A stretch of DNA of 64,000 nt, taken from NCBI GenBank assembly GCA_922989275.2, contig OV277868.1:46994216-47058215 (forward strand), written 5' to 3'. Source of the DNA: Gari tellinella (lineage: Eukaryota > Mollusca > Bivalvia > Cardiida > Psammobiidae). Position 1 is the first letter of the stretch; each line of letters opens with the position of its first letter. The position numbers and the translations under genes were made by a program. A model generated the notes under the pieces. It saw only the letters and a list, made by a program, of their open reading frames with translations, ran no database searches and was not told the DNA's origin. Below, in pieces: positions 32,222 to 43,400 of this stretch.

Positions 32222-33864
32222 GTACACATGTTAACACACTATGTACCCGGATAATCCTGACAGGCTCGAGCGACCCTAACCCGATATCAATATGGCGGAA
32301 GACGGTAAAAATGATGTCATTATTTGTCTTTGTTTTTATTATGTTTTTATATGTGTGTGGAGTGTTAGCGTAAAACTTTAATAGCCATAGTATCGTGTAT
32401 TGGGAACACGGTCTGTGACCTAAATATTTCGTTCGACAACCACTGTATGTTGGCCGAATTCAAGAAAATGCACACGAAAAAAGTGTTCAAAGTGAACATT
32501 GTTATGTTTCCGAGTGTTTTAAAGTATCTTAAAAGGGATAATGCGTTACTTTATAGCGATATGAGTTCAATGAACATCTATATGACACTGTGTAACAGTA
32601 TCAAAGTTAAAATGTCATGTTTACTTCTAAAAATATGCCCTGATAGAGATGGGTATGAATTTACGGATAATTCCTGACGAATATTTGAAACCGTACTGGA
32701 TAAATGCGAACAGTAATTGGATAAGCACCTAACAGATTGGAAAAAGAATGTTTTATGTTCTATAAATACCTTTACTTTCACAAGTTATCTGGATTAAACT
32801 GCATACTGTAAATGAGTGAGCGCATGCAGTTCAATGCGGGAGAAAAACAATACTAAATCATTTGAGTTTGTGTGAAGTATTGAAGAGTTACTTTTGTCCT
32901 ATTTGCTAACAGTTTGGAGCCTGATCAGACGCCAGGTAATTTGACTGGCGTCTGATCTGGATCCGAACTGTTTGTAAAATTGTAAAGATATAAATGCATG
33001 TTTAGCACAGTCGTTGTGAAACTCCGCCCATTCTAAAGTGTGTGGCATCTGAATTAAACTGGAGTACTTTTAGTGACGGTCGTTTCGCCAACGGTTAATT
33101 TATATAGTAGACATAAAGCCGTTTTGCCGACCTTATTATTATATAGGGATTAGGGTTTCACACCTTAATTGATGTTAGCTTTTTAAATAGACGATATATT
33201 GCATTAACTTCACTCGTTATCTAATTAAGCACGCCCACATGCAATCGTATGCATGCGCGCACTCATGAACAGTGTGTGCGTTTAAATGAGATAACTCGTA
33301 GGAACTACATGTATGCAATATATAACATATACTCAGCCAAAAAAGAAAGTACCCATCGTATATTTCTATCTTTATACTAGGAACTGAAATATTTTCTGAC
33401 TAGTTTTGTATCTGGATTGAAGAACAATTCCTTAGTGTCATACTGTGAAAAACTGAAGTCTACACGATATTCTTGTTATTGTAAAATATTGAGCGAAATG
33501 ACATAGGGGTCGATTTCAAAAATGACACTTTCTTTGATAAGACTGGCTTCACCAGCAAGAAATGTTTAATTTCATTTTAAACGTGGTATAAGCACCAAAC
33601 TTGGGCTGTAAGTTTTGAATTTGGAGTCATTATTTCATGTGTCCACCATTTTGTCCAATGCATGTCGTGAATCAAAATAATTTATACACATGCTTTTTAC
33701 AGCAAGACATGATAATGATACCTACCGATACCTACCTTTTCAATAGCGAAGTTATTAAAAAATCGAAAGGAGCCATGTAAAAACGTCAGCCATGTTTGAG
33801 TTGAGTTAGGGTTGCTGAGCCTGTCAGGATTATCCGGGTACATAGTGTGGTTAAGTGTACACTT
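32222..33864. mobile_element. 1.6-kb block bounded by inverted repeats
   Basis: About 60-bp inverted ends: left CACTATGTACCCGGATAATC and CTGACAGGCTCGAGCGACC; right GGGTTGCTGAGCCTGTCAGG and ATTATCCGGGTACATAGTG. The interior has only short frames without recognisable domains and carries an alpha hairpin. Could be a non-autonomous DNA transposon; no transposase seen. Confidence 0.5.
32906..32975. repeat. Alpha hairpin
   Basis: AACAGTTTGGAGCCTGATC, tip AGACGCCAGGTAATTTGACTGG, GATCTGGATCCGAACTGTTT. Stand-alone, inside the 1.6-kb block. Confidence 0.6.
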
Positions 33865-34017
33865 GTCCTGTGTAAAAAGTGACGAATAGCTTCTATAACA
33901 CGTTCCTCAAAATACGACTGCCACATGCGCTGCAAAAATGACCGACATTCGCCAATACATTTTTCGAAAATTGAAAAAAAATGTTTAGGGTCGGAGGGGA
34001 AAACTAGGGTCGGTCGG

Positions 34018-34022
34018 GTTAC
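34018..34022. repeat. Target-site duplication of the Gypsy element, left
   Basis: GTTAC directly before the left LTR; the same five bases follow the right LTR at 44732-44736. Five bases is the usual Gypsy duplication. Confidence 0.85.
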
Positions 34023-34048
34023 TATTATGTTTGGGATGTATAGACTTA
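34023..34048 (-). repeat. 3' LTR of Gypsy element, terminal piece
   Basis: Reads TATTATGTTTGGGATGTA then TAGACTTA on the plus strand, identical to the first 26 bp of the intact LTR at 44558. The LTR continues at 39843 beyond the nested element. Confidence 0.85.
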
Positions 34049-34174
34049 TATTTTCTTTCATTTCATTCAGCCAAATATAAATTATTTATTGTCTAATCTT
34101 TTACTCTAAGTAAAAGGACAAAAATAAAGACAACTACTAAAGTAGGTGTGGTCCAAAACGGTCAATAGTTTTAT
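34049..34174 (-). repeat. Split direct repeat A, copy 1
   Basis: TATTTTCTTTCATTTCATTC to GGTCAATAGTTTTAT; matches 34982-35107 along its whole length by eye. Confidence 0.9.
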
Positions 34175-34812
34175 TTAATATGCATCATCATGAATACTCA
34201 ATATTCTCTCATACATGTAGGTTCCAGTAAGAAAAACACCATTAAATCCAATGGTACTGTATTGTGTCTCTGCACTTATCACATAAACTGTATAAACTGC
34301 CATAACAACTAAAAATCACTAGTTGCTAGTATCATTGTCCCTGGAACCATCCTTACACTCAAGCTACAGAAACAACTCCACACATGATCCATACTGACTC
34401 GCTAATCAACGACAGAAAATCGTTAGAATCTGAAATATAAATAAAGCATTAATATATGCCAGAAAGCCAATGTTCATTCTTGTGGAACCATTTCTCAGAA
34501 ACATACCTGAAGTTTTGTTAATATTAACAGATTGATTTCTGAGCAGTACTTCCTCAAGAACGTACTGAAAATTTTTACTAGCGTTCATCTATATGTTTAT
34601 TTTTGGTAGTAACACCCAGCCAACTGATAAACGGAAAATGAAAATTCTAGTAAACAATGCAAACCGTGTTGCTTGTAGATGCAGATTTGAAAATAAAGTT
34701 TCAATGTAAATTTCCGAAGAGTTACAAATGTAAACGACAGCCAGTTTGACTTAATTCAATACTGATATTGCTGTCGATACCTCTCAAATTTACCTAGAGG
34801 GATGGTGGGTGG
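34175..34812. other. Spacer between split repeats
   Basis: 638 bp present once in the window, without a recognisable gene. Canonical Ngaro elements lack such a spacer, so it may be a later insertion or a lineage feature. Confidence 0.4.
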
Positions 34813-35107
34813 GAAATCTTACTACTGAACCGTTTGAACGTCGAATGACAAGAGACACGTATGCAAGCGGTTTATATAATATAAACCGCTGTCCGGAAAT
34901 ACCCGAAGATACCCGACTATTTCCATATATGGAAATACTCGTAATAGCATAGAGTAACCTAACCTACAATAAATAGATTTATATTTTCTTTCATTTCATT
35001 CAGCCAAATATAAATTATTTATTGTCTAATCTTTTACTCTAAGTAAAAGGACAAAAATAAAGACAACTACTAAAGTAGGTGTGGTCCAAAACGGTCAATA
35101 GTTTTAT
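34813..35107 (-). repeat. Abutting Q1 and A2 repeats (circle-junction form)
   Basis: Q1 34813-34981 is joined directly to A2 34982-35107 through ATAGATTTA. Q contains a palindrome (GGTTTATATAATATAAACC). In PAT/Ngaro elements this internal junction equals the junction of the circular intermediate. Confidence 0.85.
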
Positions 35108-35744
35108 CGACTGGAAAAGTCCGGGTTAAATATCCAATCAAGCCATATACATGTAGATATATCTACTATCATAAGAGAAAACGATTCTAATGAAGACACA
35201 AAGCAAATCAACAAAATCACGTGCTTATTTAGCACTTTCATAACACTCATACAAATATTTACAAGAACAATCTACAGCATTGTAGAAGATAGTTAACCAT
35301 TCTCTAAAAGCGTACTTTAAATGTCAGCAAAAGATATAGATCTGCTCAGGCATTATAAACTAGATCTATTAAATGTTTGTACATGTACCTAACTCAAACG
35401 AACAGAGCTGAAGTATTTCAATCACGCTGACTCCTACACAATACGCGTGTTACAAACTTATCGTAAACTTACCTATAGTAGACACTTCCATATATGGGAG
35501 TAGGATCAAAGATTAAAGTAGCAATCTGTCGTAAATTTCCGTGTGTAACGGATTGTCCCGATTTACAAACTGAAAGGACACCGTGCAAAGTATGAATGAA
35601 ACACTACAGGCTGTGCCCTGTTATAGAAACAGCGAACTATGGATTAACTGTCTCAGCTAAGGTAAGCATCTAATTACTTTTATTGAAACAGATGCATTCT
35701 AATTGATTTAGCTTAATGATGTTTAAATCCCAAGATTTAGAGAA

Positions 35745-36050
35745 ACTAACTTCTTAGTCTCCATATTTTCTCTAATATAACCGTCCTTAGCGAACTCTGT
35801 TTTCCAACGACCATGTTTCTTTATCAATCTATCAGGAACACCTCTGTCAGAGCGCTTGTCGCTCCACCCGACCGAAAAGAATGTAATCCAAATTTAGACT
35901 TATAATTTTCTCTAAATATAACATAACACTCCTTAGCAAACTCGGTTTTCCAACAACCATGTTACTTTATCGGTCTATCGGAAACACCTGTCAGAATCAC
36001 ATGTCGCTCCACTCTTGTCAAAAGAGTGTAATCAAAAGTGACTTACAATG
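35745..36050 (-). pseudogene. Tyrosine recombinase (DIRS/Ngaro type), C-terminal remnants, duplicated
   Basis: Two copies of a 147-bp segment lie in tandem on the minus strand. The copy at about 35890-35745 reads LHSFRSGGATSA, then after a frame change DRLIKKHGRWKTEFAKDGYI and RENMETKK. The copy at about 36040-35905 reads LHSFDKSGAT and, further on, HGCWKTEFAKECYV with stops. HxxR (here HSFR), HGRW and the tyrosine in KDGY are the hallmark of the recombinase of DIRS-like and related elements: H and R are active-site residues and Y the nucleophile. The enzyme inserts the circular cDNA by site-similar recombination. Both copies are broken by frameshifts and stops, and the N-terminal part (first Arg) is not recognised. 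Confidence 0.7.
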
Positions 36051-36409
36051 AGACCACGATCCCTGTTGGAAGCGGGGTCTTTCCTAGTACGATGTTTAGA
36101 AAAAATATTTTGTATTTTTGACAAGCTTGGAAATATTCCGACTTTGAATGAATGTATCTGTTAGATGTAAAATTGCATTAGGCATATCAATCTTCCGTTC
36201 CAGATGGAATATGATCTATATACTAGATATATTCTATTGTAATATATGATTATACTGCATATTAATCAGTATAGCCGCATAACCAGAAAGATAAGGTCTA
36301 ACCAAGGTCTCAGCAAGGACTTAACAAAGTCTAAACGAGGGTTAGCGTAGCGATAATAAAGTAAACCTGAAACACAAATACGATCCTCCAATGGGACTAG
36401 ATTGTATCA

Positions 36410-37455
36410 TTAGTAGCCTCCAGAGCTGGCAGCTCCCTTCGCTATAGACATAAACATCAGTTTTCAACTAAACAAACTTCCAAAATACTGAATAGTACAT
36501 TCACACTCTAGTGACAAACATTGTAGAATCCGTAGCCTCCGGAACTGTCAGTTCCCTTCGCCACATACAATGCACAATACATACATGTACATATTTGTGT
36601 ACAAAACTTCAAACTCCCATGGAGTAACAATGTTATAACATGGGCCTCCAGAGCCGGCAGCTCCCTTCGCCCCATACATTGTAAAACAGTGGCCTCCGGA
36701 ACTGTACGTTCCCTTCGCCACATACAATGTAAAATACATATACTTGAACATATTTATGTACAAAACTTTAAACTCCCGTGGAATCACAATATAATAACAG
36801 TAGCCTCCGGAGCCAACAGCTCCCTTCGCCACATTTAATGTAATAAAAATAGCATCAGGAGCCAACAACTCCTTTCACCACATATAATGTAATAACAGCA
36901 GCCTCAGGAACCAACAGCTCCCTTCACCACATATAACGTAATAACAAGGGCCTCCGGAGCTAACCGCTCCCTTCACCACATACTAACTTAATAACCGTAG
37001 CATCCAGAGCCAACAGCTCCCTTGCCACATACAATGTAATAACAGTAGGCTCAGGAGCAAACAGCTCCCTTCACTAAATATAATGTAATATCAGTATCCT
37101 AAGGAGTAGACAGCTCCCTTCACCAAATATAATCTAATAACAGTAGCCTCAGGAGCCAACAGCTCCCTTCGCCACATATAAAGTAATAACAATAGCAACA
37201 GGAGCCAACAGCTCCCATTACCCATATAATGTAATAACAGTAGCCTCAGGAGCCAACAGCTCCCTTCACCACATATAACGTAATAACAAGGGCCTCCGGA
37301 GCTAATCGCTCCCTTCACCACATACTAACTTAATAACAGTAGCATCCAGAGCCAACAGCTCCCTTGCCACATACAAGGTACAATACCTACATGTACACAT
37401 TTATGTACAAAAGTTCAAAACTCCCATGGAGTCACAATATAATAACAGTAACCCT
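36410..37455. repeat. Minisatellite with conserved mini-hairpin
   Basis: About 18 diverged units of roughly 50-60 bp, each with GGAGC-CAACA-GCTCC-like inverted repeat followed by CTTCRCCACATA and AATGTAATAACAGTAGC. A higher-order duplication is clear: 36903-37035 recurs at 37246-37378 nearly unchanged. Reading frames across it are repeat by-products. Confidence 0.75.
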
Positions 37456-39672
37456 CAGAGCGGGAAACTACATTGTCTAATATTCTTTGGGTAGTGAATC
37501 TATCCACATCATGTGGATCCCACAAGCCCAAAAACTAGAACCAATATAATCTGTTACAAGCTTATGACCCAATGGTCTGTACAGCTAACTTTGATAATGT
37601 CATCTGCGACTCAATTTAGCTATCTAAAAGAACCCACTGTATCTTCAAATTAATATTAAAACTTGAAGATAATTCAAACATGTCCCTAGAATTGGGTCTA
37701 CAATTCAAATTCGGTTTGCCTACATTGCACAATATGTACACATGATTAGGGATCAATACACCATTTAACACTAATATTTTAAAGAACCGCCATAAGCCCT
37801 TCAGATCAATTTGACAGCTTCAATTCTCTTAAATTTGACATCTTGTTTCCAAGATTTGACCATATGCAATGGAAAACACTGTCTATGCAGTGTAGAATGT
37901 AACAACCTGCTGCTAAATGTGACATATCAAAGTATACAACCTTCCCACTCGACGAATATACCTAAAAACATTAAGTTGCCAAACAGAGGGGACAGAATAA
38001 TTTTGCCTGTAAATTAAGCTATAAGATGATTATTAGACAATCTTGTATACGCCTATACGGTAAACTAATAGAGTACTCTATGCTGTTTCAGCCAATGTCT
38101 TACCATATTAAAGCATGCACTGGAAAACCAAACTGACTTTACTTACGGTCTAAATAAATACAGAAACTGCAGTTATTATAATTTTCATTTGTGTACCATC
38201 CATCATCTAGAAACATAACTATCCTTATATTATTATTTCTGACATACTAGACACTTAGTTATGGAACGGGGCGTAACTAGGCCCGAACTATAACGCAGTA
38301 AATACGTAGTATTTCCCCTTGACAGAATATCAGAATATTTTTTTTTTTTTATCTTTTGTCTATAAGGTGTAATAACCTTTACTTGAATCAGAATTACAAC
38401 ATAAGGATCATTTCTCGCGATAACCTAGTCCTAATTTCAATCTTCGAATGAAAAACTTTCCCTCAGAACAAGCAGATTAAATTTTTCTTAACTCTATGAT
38501 CATGATAAGGCGTGTTTTGCTCTGCTTATTAACATCTACTGTAAGGAGACTGACGAGAAAAAGAAGTTATTTCTTTAACACACACGATAGAAATAAGCTC
38601 GGAAGCGACACTTTGCACATATGCAGTATATTCAAGATCTGGTAATGAATATTGAATATTGAGTAATGAGTTTTTTAGTAAAAGCTGACTCTGTAGCTTT
38701 CGAAAACGGATTTTTATATCCCGGCGTTCTCGATAGTTTCCAAAATCTCAAGATGTGTCCCTATTGCTTTCCAAACTGAAATGTGCTGCTTATATCTGCT
38801 TTAACTTATTGTAGACTAAGCACTAGTGTTACACCCTGATCAAGACTTTTCTGTTTATAAAAATTATGTAAGTACTTATCATTTAGACTCTTCTGTCCGT
38901 GTCTGGTGCGCCTCTTGAAGGACCCTTGGGCTGACTGACGTCTGTAGACGTCCTGTTGGCCGAACATTAATTTCTGTAGTGACCGCTATGCCCCAACGAA
39001 ATGCAGATTGCAGCCTCTCTTGAAGTTGAAGTCTTGTAACTATGTACATGTGGGACACCTGGCAGTCTCAGGCCTCTTGACAATCTCCCCATGAAATAAG
39101 AAAAACAATTATTAGAGTTATGTGGGTGGGGGGACTTCTAAGATTTAAACTGTTTATGAGCCATAATTTCTGCCTTTTTAATTTTCTCAGTCATCTTCAC
39201 TGTAACTAGTGTAAGGCCCTAGTAAGGGGTTCTCATATTCTGAGACTAATACACCCCAAGGGATGTTCAATAAATACCCGTTTATATATGTGCTTAAGCT
39301 TGCTACAAGTCACAATATCACCCAACAAATTCCCAACATCAAGGGGCAAACAATGCTTATAACTCCACTAATATCCAGCCCCTGCAGACTGTCCTTATTA
39401 AACTCGAACTAAATCCTATTAGATTTCTTCCTGAACTGTACAGGGGGGTTGTCTGTATAAAACAAATGTCTGTTTAAAGTATGTTAATTAAGCGTCAAGA
39501 TAAATCTTGAACAAGGAGAAAGCTTCAATCACGAAATCCACTGGTGACTTACTTAGCTCTGAGTACATGTAGCTCTCTCTATTTTCACCATCTACTGTAA
39601 TCGTCTGCCATTGGAGAAACGTGGAAAGTACAACGTGGCGCTCTAATCTTGTAGTCCTCTGTATAGTCTGTT
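37456..39672. other. Interior of the Tyr-recombinase element, unassigned
   Basis: No reverse transcriptase, RNase H or Gag motif recognised in six frames. TTTTTTTTTTT run near 38338. The region 38880-39090 is less AT-rich and could be a worn coding piece, but I cannot identify it. Confidence 0.35.
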
Positions 39673-39842
39673 GAAATCTTACTACTGAACCGTTTGAACG
39701 TCGAATGACAAGAGACACGTATGCAAGCGGTTTATATAATATAAACCGCTGTCCGGAAATACCCGAAGATACCCGACTATTTCCATATATGGAAATACTC
39801 GTAAATAGCATAGAGTAACCTAACCTACAATAAATAGATTTA
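39673..39842 (-). repeat. Split direct repeat Q, copy 2
   Basis: 170 bp matching 34813-34981, differing by a single A insertion by eye. Its right end ATAGATTTA joins the interrupted LTR. Confidence 0.9.
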
Positions 39843-39990
39843 ACACAGCACGTGTGTACAAGTTGATATATCGTTTATTCGTGGAGTTTTCTAATCAGTG
39901 TTAAACGGCATGGCTTTTAATTAGCTAGTAACGGTGTGTCGGTGAACGTAATAATCACTTTAGCGTAAGATTCACTTGCTGAACATTACA
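39843..39990 (-). repeat. 3' LTR of Gypsy element, main piece
   Basis: 148 bp matching 44584-44731 with one T/C difference (CACTTTAGCG versus CACTTCAGCG). On the minus strand it begins TGTAATGTTCAGC. Confidence 0.9.
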
Positions 39991-40005
39991 CTCCTCTCAA
40001 CCTTG
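39991..40005 (-). other. Polypurine tract
   Basis: Minus strand CAAGGTTGAGAGGAG immediately before the 3' LTR: the expected place and composition for plus-strand cDNA priming. Confidence 0.7.
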
Positions 40006-40409
40006 AACAAAACTTCCCAAGTTTCTGAAGAAGTAATTATTTATAAAATGTTCTGGAAGCTTGTTCAAGATTTATCTTTATGTAACTAAGAAGATTCTAA
40101 ACACAGAACATATAAAAGATAAACTTTAAACTCAAATTGTTATTCTAGATATTCAATGTTAACAACATCTAAACAATTGTAAAGCAATATTTAAACAAGA
40201 GTCAAATGGTATTTAAACAAGTGTCAAATGGTATCTAAACAAGTGTCAAACGGTATCTTAACAGGTGTTAAACAGTAATTAAACAAAACAGTATCTAAAA
40301 GGAACAGACTAGATGTGTATGACTAGGTACAGTATTCATGACTAGAAAAGATCTAAATAAACTCAGTAAAACATTAGAATGTCTCAGTTTACAATAAACC
40401 CATTGTATT

Positions 40410-43400
40410 TCAGTTTACAACAAAATCATTGTATTTCCGAGGCATTCCTGCATTGCGAGACGGGTTTCTCCTAGGACCTGCAGCTGCTGGGCTTGGACTA
40501 GAAGACTGAAAATGTTCTGAGATAGAAGGATTGCAGAGATCATGTGAACTCTGACTAGGAGTAGGAGTAGATGACTGAATAGGACCAGAGCCATGTAAAA
40601 CTGACTTATCTTCCTTGTCATCTGACTCACTTTCTTCCTCAAGTTTAAGAAGTGGGTCAATATTGACCGGTCTGAAATGGGAAGAATTGCGGGTAACGCA
40701 ATGACCATTGCGCTCCGCAGTGACCATACTTCCATGTTTTTGTACAACCATGTATGGGTCAGGGTTGTAAGGTGGTGTTAGCTTATTTACCTTACGCTGT
40801 TTAAGCAAAACATGGGAGCCTGGAATAAGAGAGGATGGCTGAACACGCCTCCTTTTATCAGCATATTCCTTCATTCGGCATTTACCGATTTCATCATTCT
40901 GACGCATGCGGGCTGATACAGGGATGGACTCTGTTTTGGGAATGTGAGGAATCCCTATGTTCATCTTCCTGCCTGTAAGAGCTTCAAATGGAGACACATG
41001 AGTGGTACTATGGGGAGTAGCTCTGTAATGCATGAGAAAGCTATCAATCTCCGCTTTCCAATTACGGTTGCCTGCGACAGAAGCTCGGACGAATTTGTTG
41101 AGAGTGCCCATGAACCTTTCAACTCCACCATTAGCTTCAGGCCATAAAGGAGTGATCCTTCTGTGCTTGAAACCACAAACTTTGGCAAAGTCTGAAAATT
41201 CTTGTCCTTGAAAAGGGGGGCCATTATCTGTTTTCACAACAGTTGGGAATCCTCGTCTAGCAAAGATTGAGCTGAGTCTGGGGATTACAACCTTTCCTGA
41301 GGTAGAAGAAACAATTTCAACTTCTGGAAACCGGCTATGTTCATCTAGTACCACAAGAATGTACTGACCAGATGGAAACGGTCCAGCAAAGTCTATAGCA
41401 ATCTCAGACCAAGGTTCAGGGGGTAACGGGGTTGGGCAAATTGGTTCACGCTTTGTGGAACCAGGATAAGATGCCTGACATGGTATACATGCTTTGACTG
41501 TTTCCTCGACCATTCTGTCGATGCCCGGGAACCATACATTCTCTCTAATGAGCTGTTTAGTCTTGACAATACCCTGATGAGTGTTATGAGCAATGTCAAC
41601 AACTCTATCCTGCAAAGAAGAAGGAATAACCAATCTATGATCCCTGAGTACAACACCATCATAGACTGCAAACTCGTCTTAGAAATGAGAGTAAGAAGAT
41701 AGATCAGGATCACACCACCACTTGCCTGTCTGAACTGCAACCATTACCTTTTGGAGAGCCTGATCTGCTACTGTTGCCTTTTGAACCTCATCGAAAGACA
41801 TTGCCTTTGGGACGGCATGCTGGCTTATAAAAGCAACAAATGCTTCAGCAGCATTGTCTCAAATAGGCTTCTCATGGGGATGCCTGCTCATGTAGTCTGC
41901 TGGGTTTAGATCATCTTTACCCGGCCTATACTCAAGAGTGAACTGGTACGGCATGAGACGAAGTCGCCAACGCTCCATACGTGCAGAGGCTGGCTTCTGA
42001 CTGTGCACAATACCAAGAAGAGGTATGTGGTCAGTGATCACCTTGAACTCAGATGCAAAAAGATACAAATGGAAATGTTCAACGCCATATACCACTGCAA
42101 GCATTTCTCGGTCTGTTTGTGAGTATCTCTGTTCCACATCTGTGAGAGCTCGACTAGCGTAACAGACCACTTTGCCTTCCTGGGATAATATGGCTGCAAC
42201 GCCAACAGGGGATGCATCTACTAAGACCTCAGTGGACTTGTTCTAGTCAAAGTAAACCATTACATGTGCACTGGAAAGTGCAGCTTTGAGATTGTCGAAA
42301 GCAGTTTGTTCATCTCGGGACCAGATGAATGAGGTGTCCTGCCGTGTCAAACGTCTCAATGGCTCTGTCAGGGTGGCGTAATGAGGAATGTACCTTGCCA
42401 CGTACTGCGTCATTTCAAGAAAAGACCTTACCTCTGCAGGGTTCTTGGGAGCAGTTCGGCCGACTATGGTCTTGATCTTCTCTGGATCTGCAGAGACTCC
42501 AAGACTACTGAAAACATGACCATAGAATGTCACTTTGTCAGTGGAAAAGATACACTTATCTTTGTTGAGCTTTGCACCAATACCGCTAAGCTTCTCCAAA
42601 GTAAGTTTGAGAGCACGGTCATGATCAAACAGGTCAGTGCCATGGATGATGATGTCATCCGACAGATTCTTGGCACCTGGAATATCTGCTAGCATGTCAG
42701 ATATGACCTTCTGAAATATTTCAGATGCGGCATTGACCCCAAACAGCAACCGCTTGTAGCGTCTCAGGCCAACATGAGTGCTGAATGTGGTGATATACCG
42801 ACTAGATTCATCAAGCTCAAGCTGATGGTAAGCGTTGGAAAGATCAAGCTTACTGAAGACGGTCGAAGAGTTTAGATCTGCCATCAGCTCATCGGCTGTT
42901 GGCATGGGATGCTTTTCTCTGCTAATGGCTTTATTTGCCATCCTCATGTCAATGCAAACTCTTACCCCTTTTGATCGTTTGGGTACCACCACCACTGGAC
43001 TGACCCAGGGTGTAGGGCCGCTAACCGGTTCAATGACATCAAGGTCTTCGAGACGCTTGAGCTCCGACTCGACATCTTTTCTTACATGAAAAGGGATTCG
43101 CCTATGACGCTGGGAGACAGGGGGAACATTCTGGTCAATGTGCAGCTTCCCCTTGACGTCCTTTATCTTTCCCATCTTGCCGTCAAACAGGGATGGAAAT
43201 TGATCTGAAATAGAACTAGTGAGAGATGTGAAGGCAAAATGAACAATATTCAAAGCCTGAGCAGTTGTAGCCCCTAGAAGATTCCTAGAATATTGACTCG
43301 TGCTTTCCACAACATGAAAGTCTGCACCTACTTCATTACTTTTGTAATTAATTTTAGCATGGAAATAACCTTTGACCTTTAACGGATCTGATGAACCATA

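Larger units (their letters stand above)
34049..39842 (-). mobile_element. PAT/Ngaro-like Tyr-recombinase element, 5.8 kb
   Basis: Bounded by split direct repeats. Repeat A (126 bp) is at 34049-34174 and 34982-35107; repeat Q (169-170 bp) is at 34813-34981 and 39673-39842. Read on the minus strand the order is Q2, interior, A2-Q1 (abutting), 638-bp spacer, A1. This is the A1-...-B1A2-...-B2 layout of PAT/Ngaro retroelements, with an added spacer. The interior holds a broken tyrosine-recombinase gene and a minisatellite; I found no reverse-transcriptase motif, so it is decayed or non-autonomous. No target duplication; see the junction finding. Confidence 0.7.

Noticed and set aside
33786..34061. 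A 91-residue minus-strand frame crossing the Gypsy boundary
   Set aside because: It spans the target duplication and the LTR end, so it cannot be one ancestral gene.
34813..35107. Reading the A and Q repeats as ordinary LTRs of a second retrovirus-like element
   Set aside because: A and Q recur in different partners (A after P and Q; Q before A and LTR), which fits split repeats and not a pair of identical LTRs.
36508..37321. Minus-strand frames with repeated GGPCYN/LLAPEATV peptides
   Set aside because: They coincide with the 50-60-bp minisatellite and have no domain; repeat by-products.
39488..39811. A 107-residue minus-strand frame at the start of the Tyr-recombinase element
   Set aside because: Half of it is the non-coding Q repeat and no domain is recognisable.
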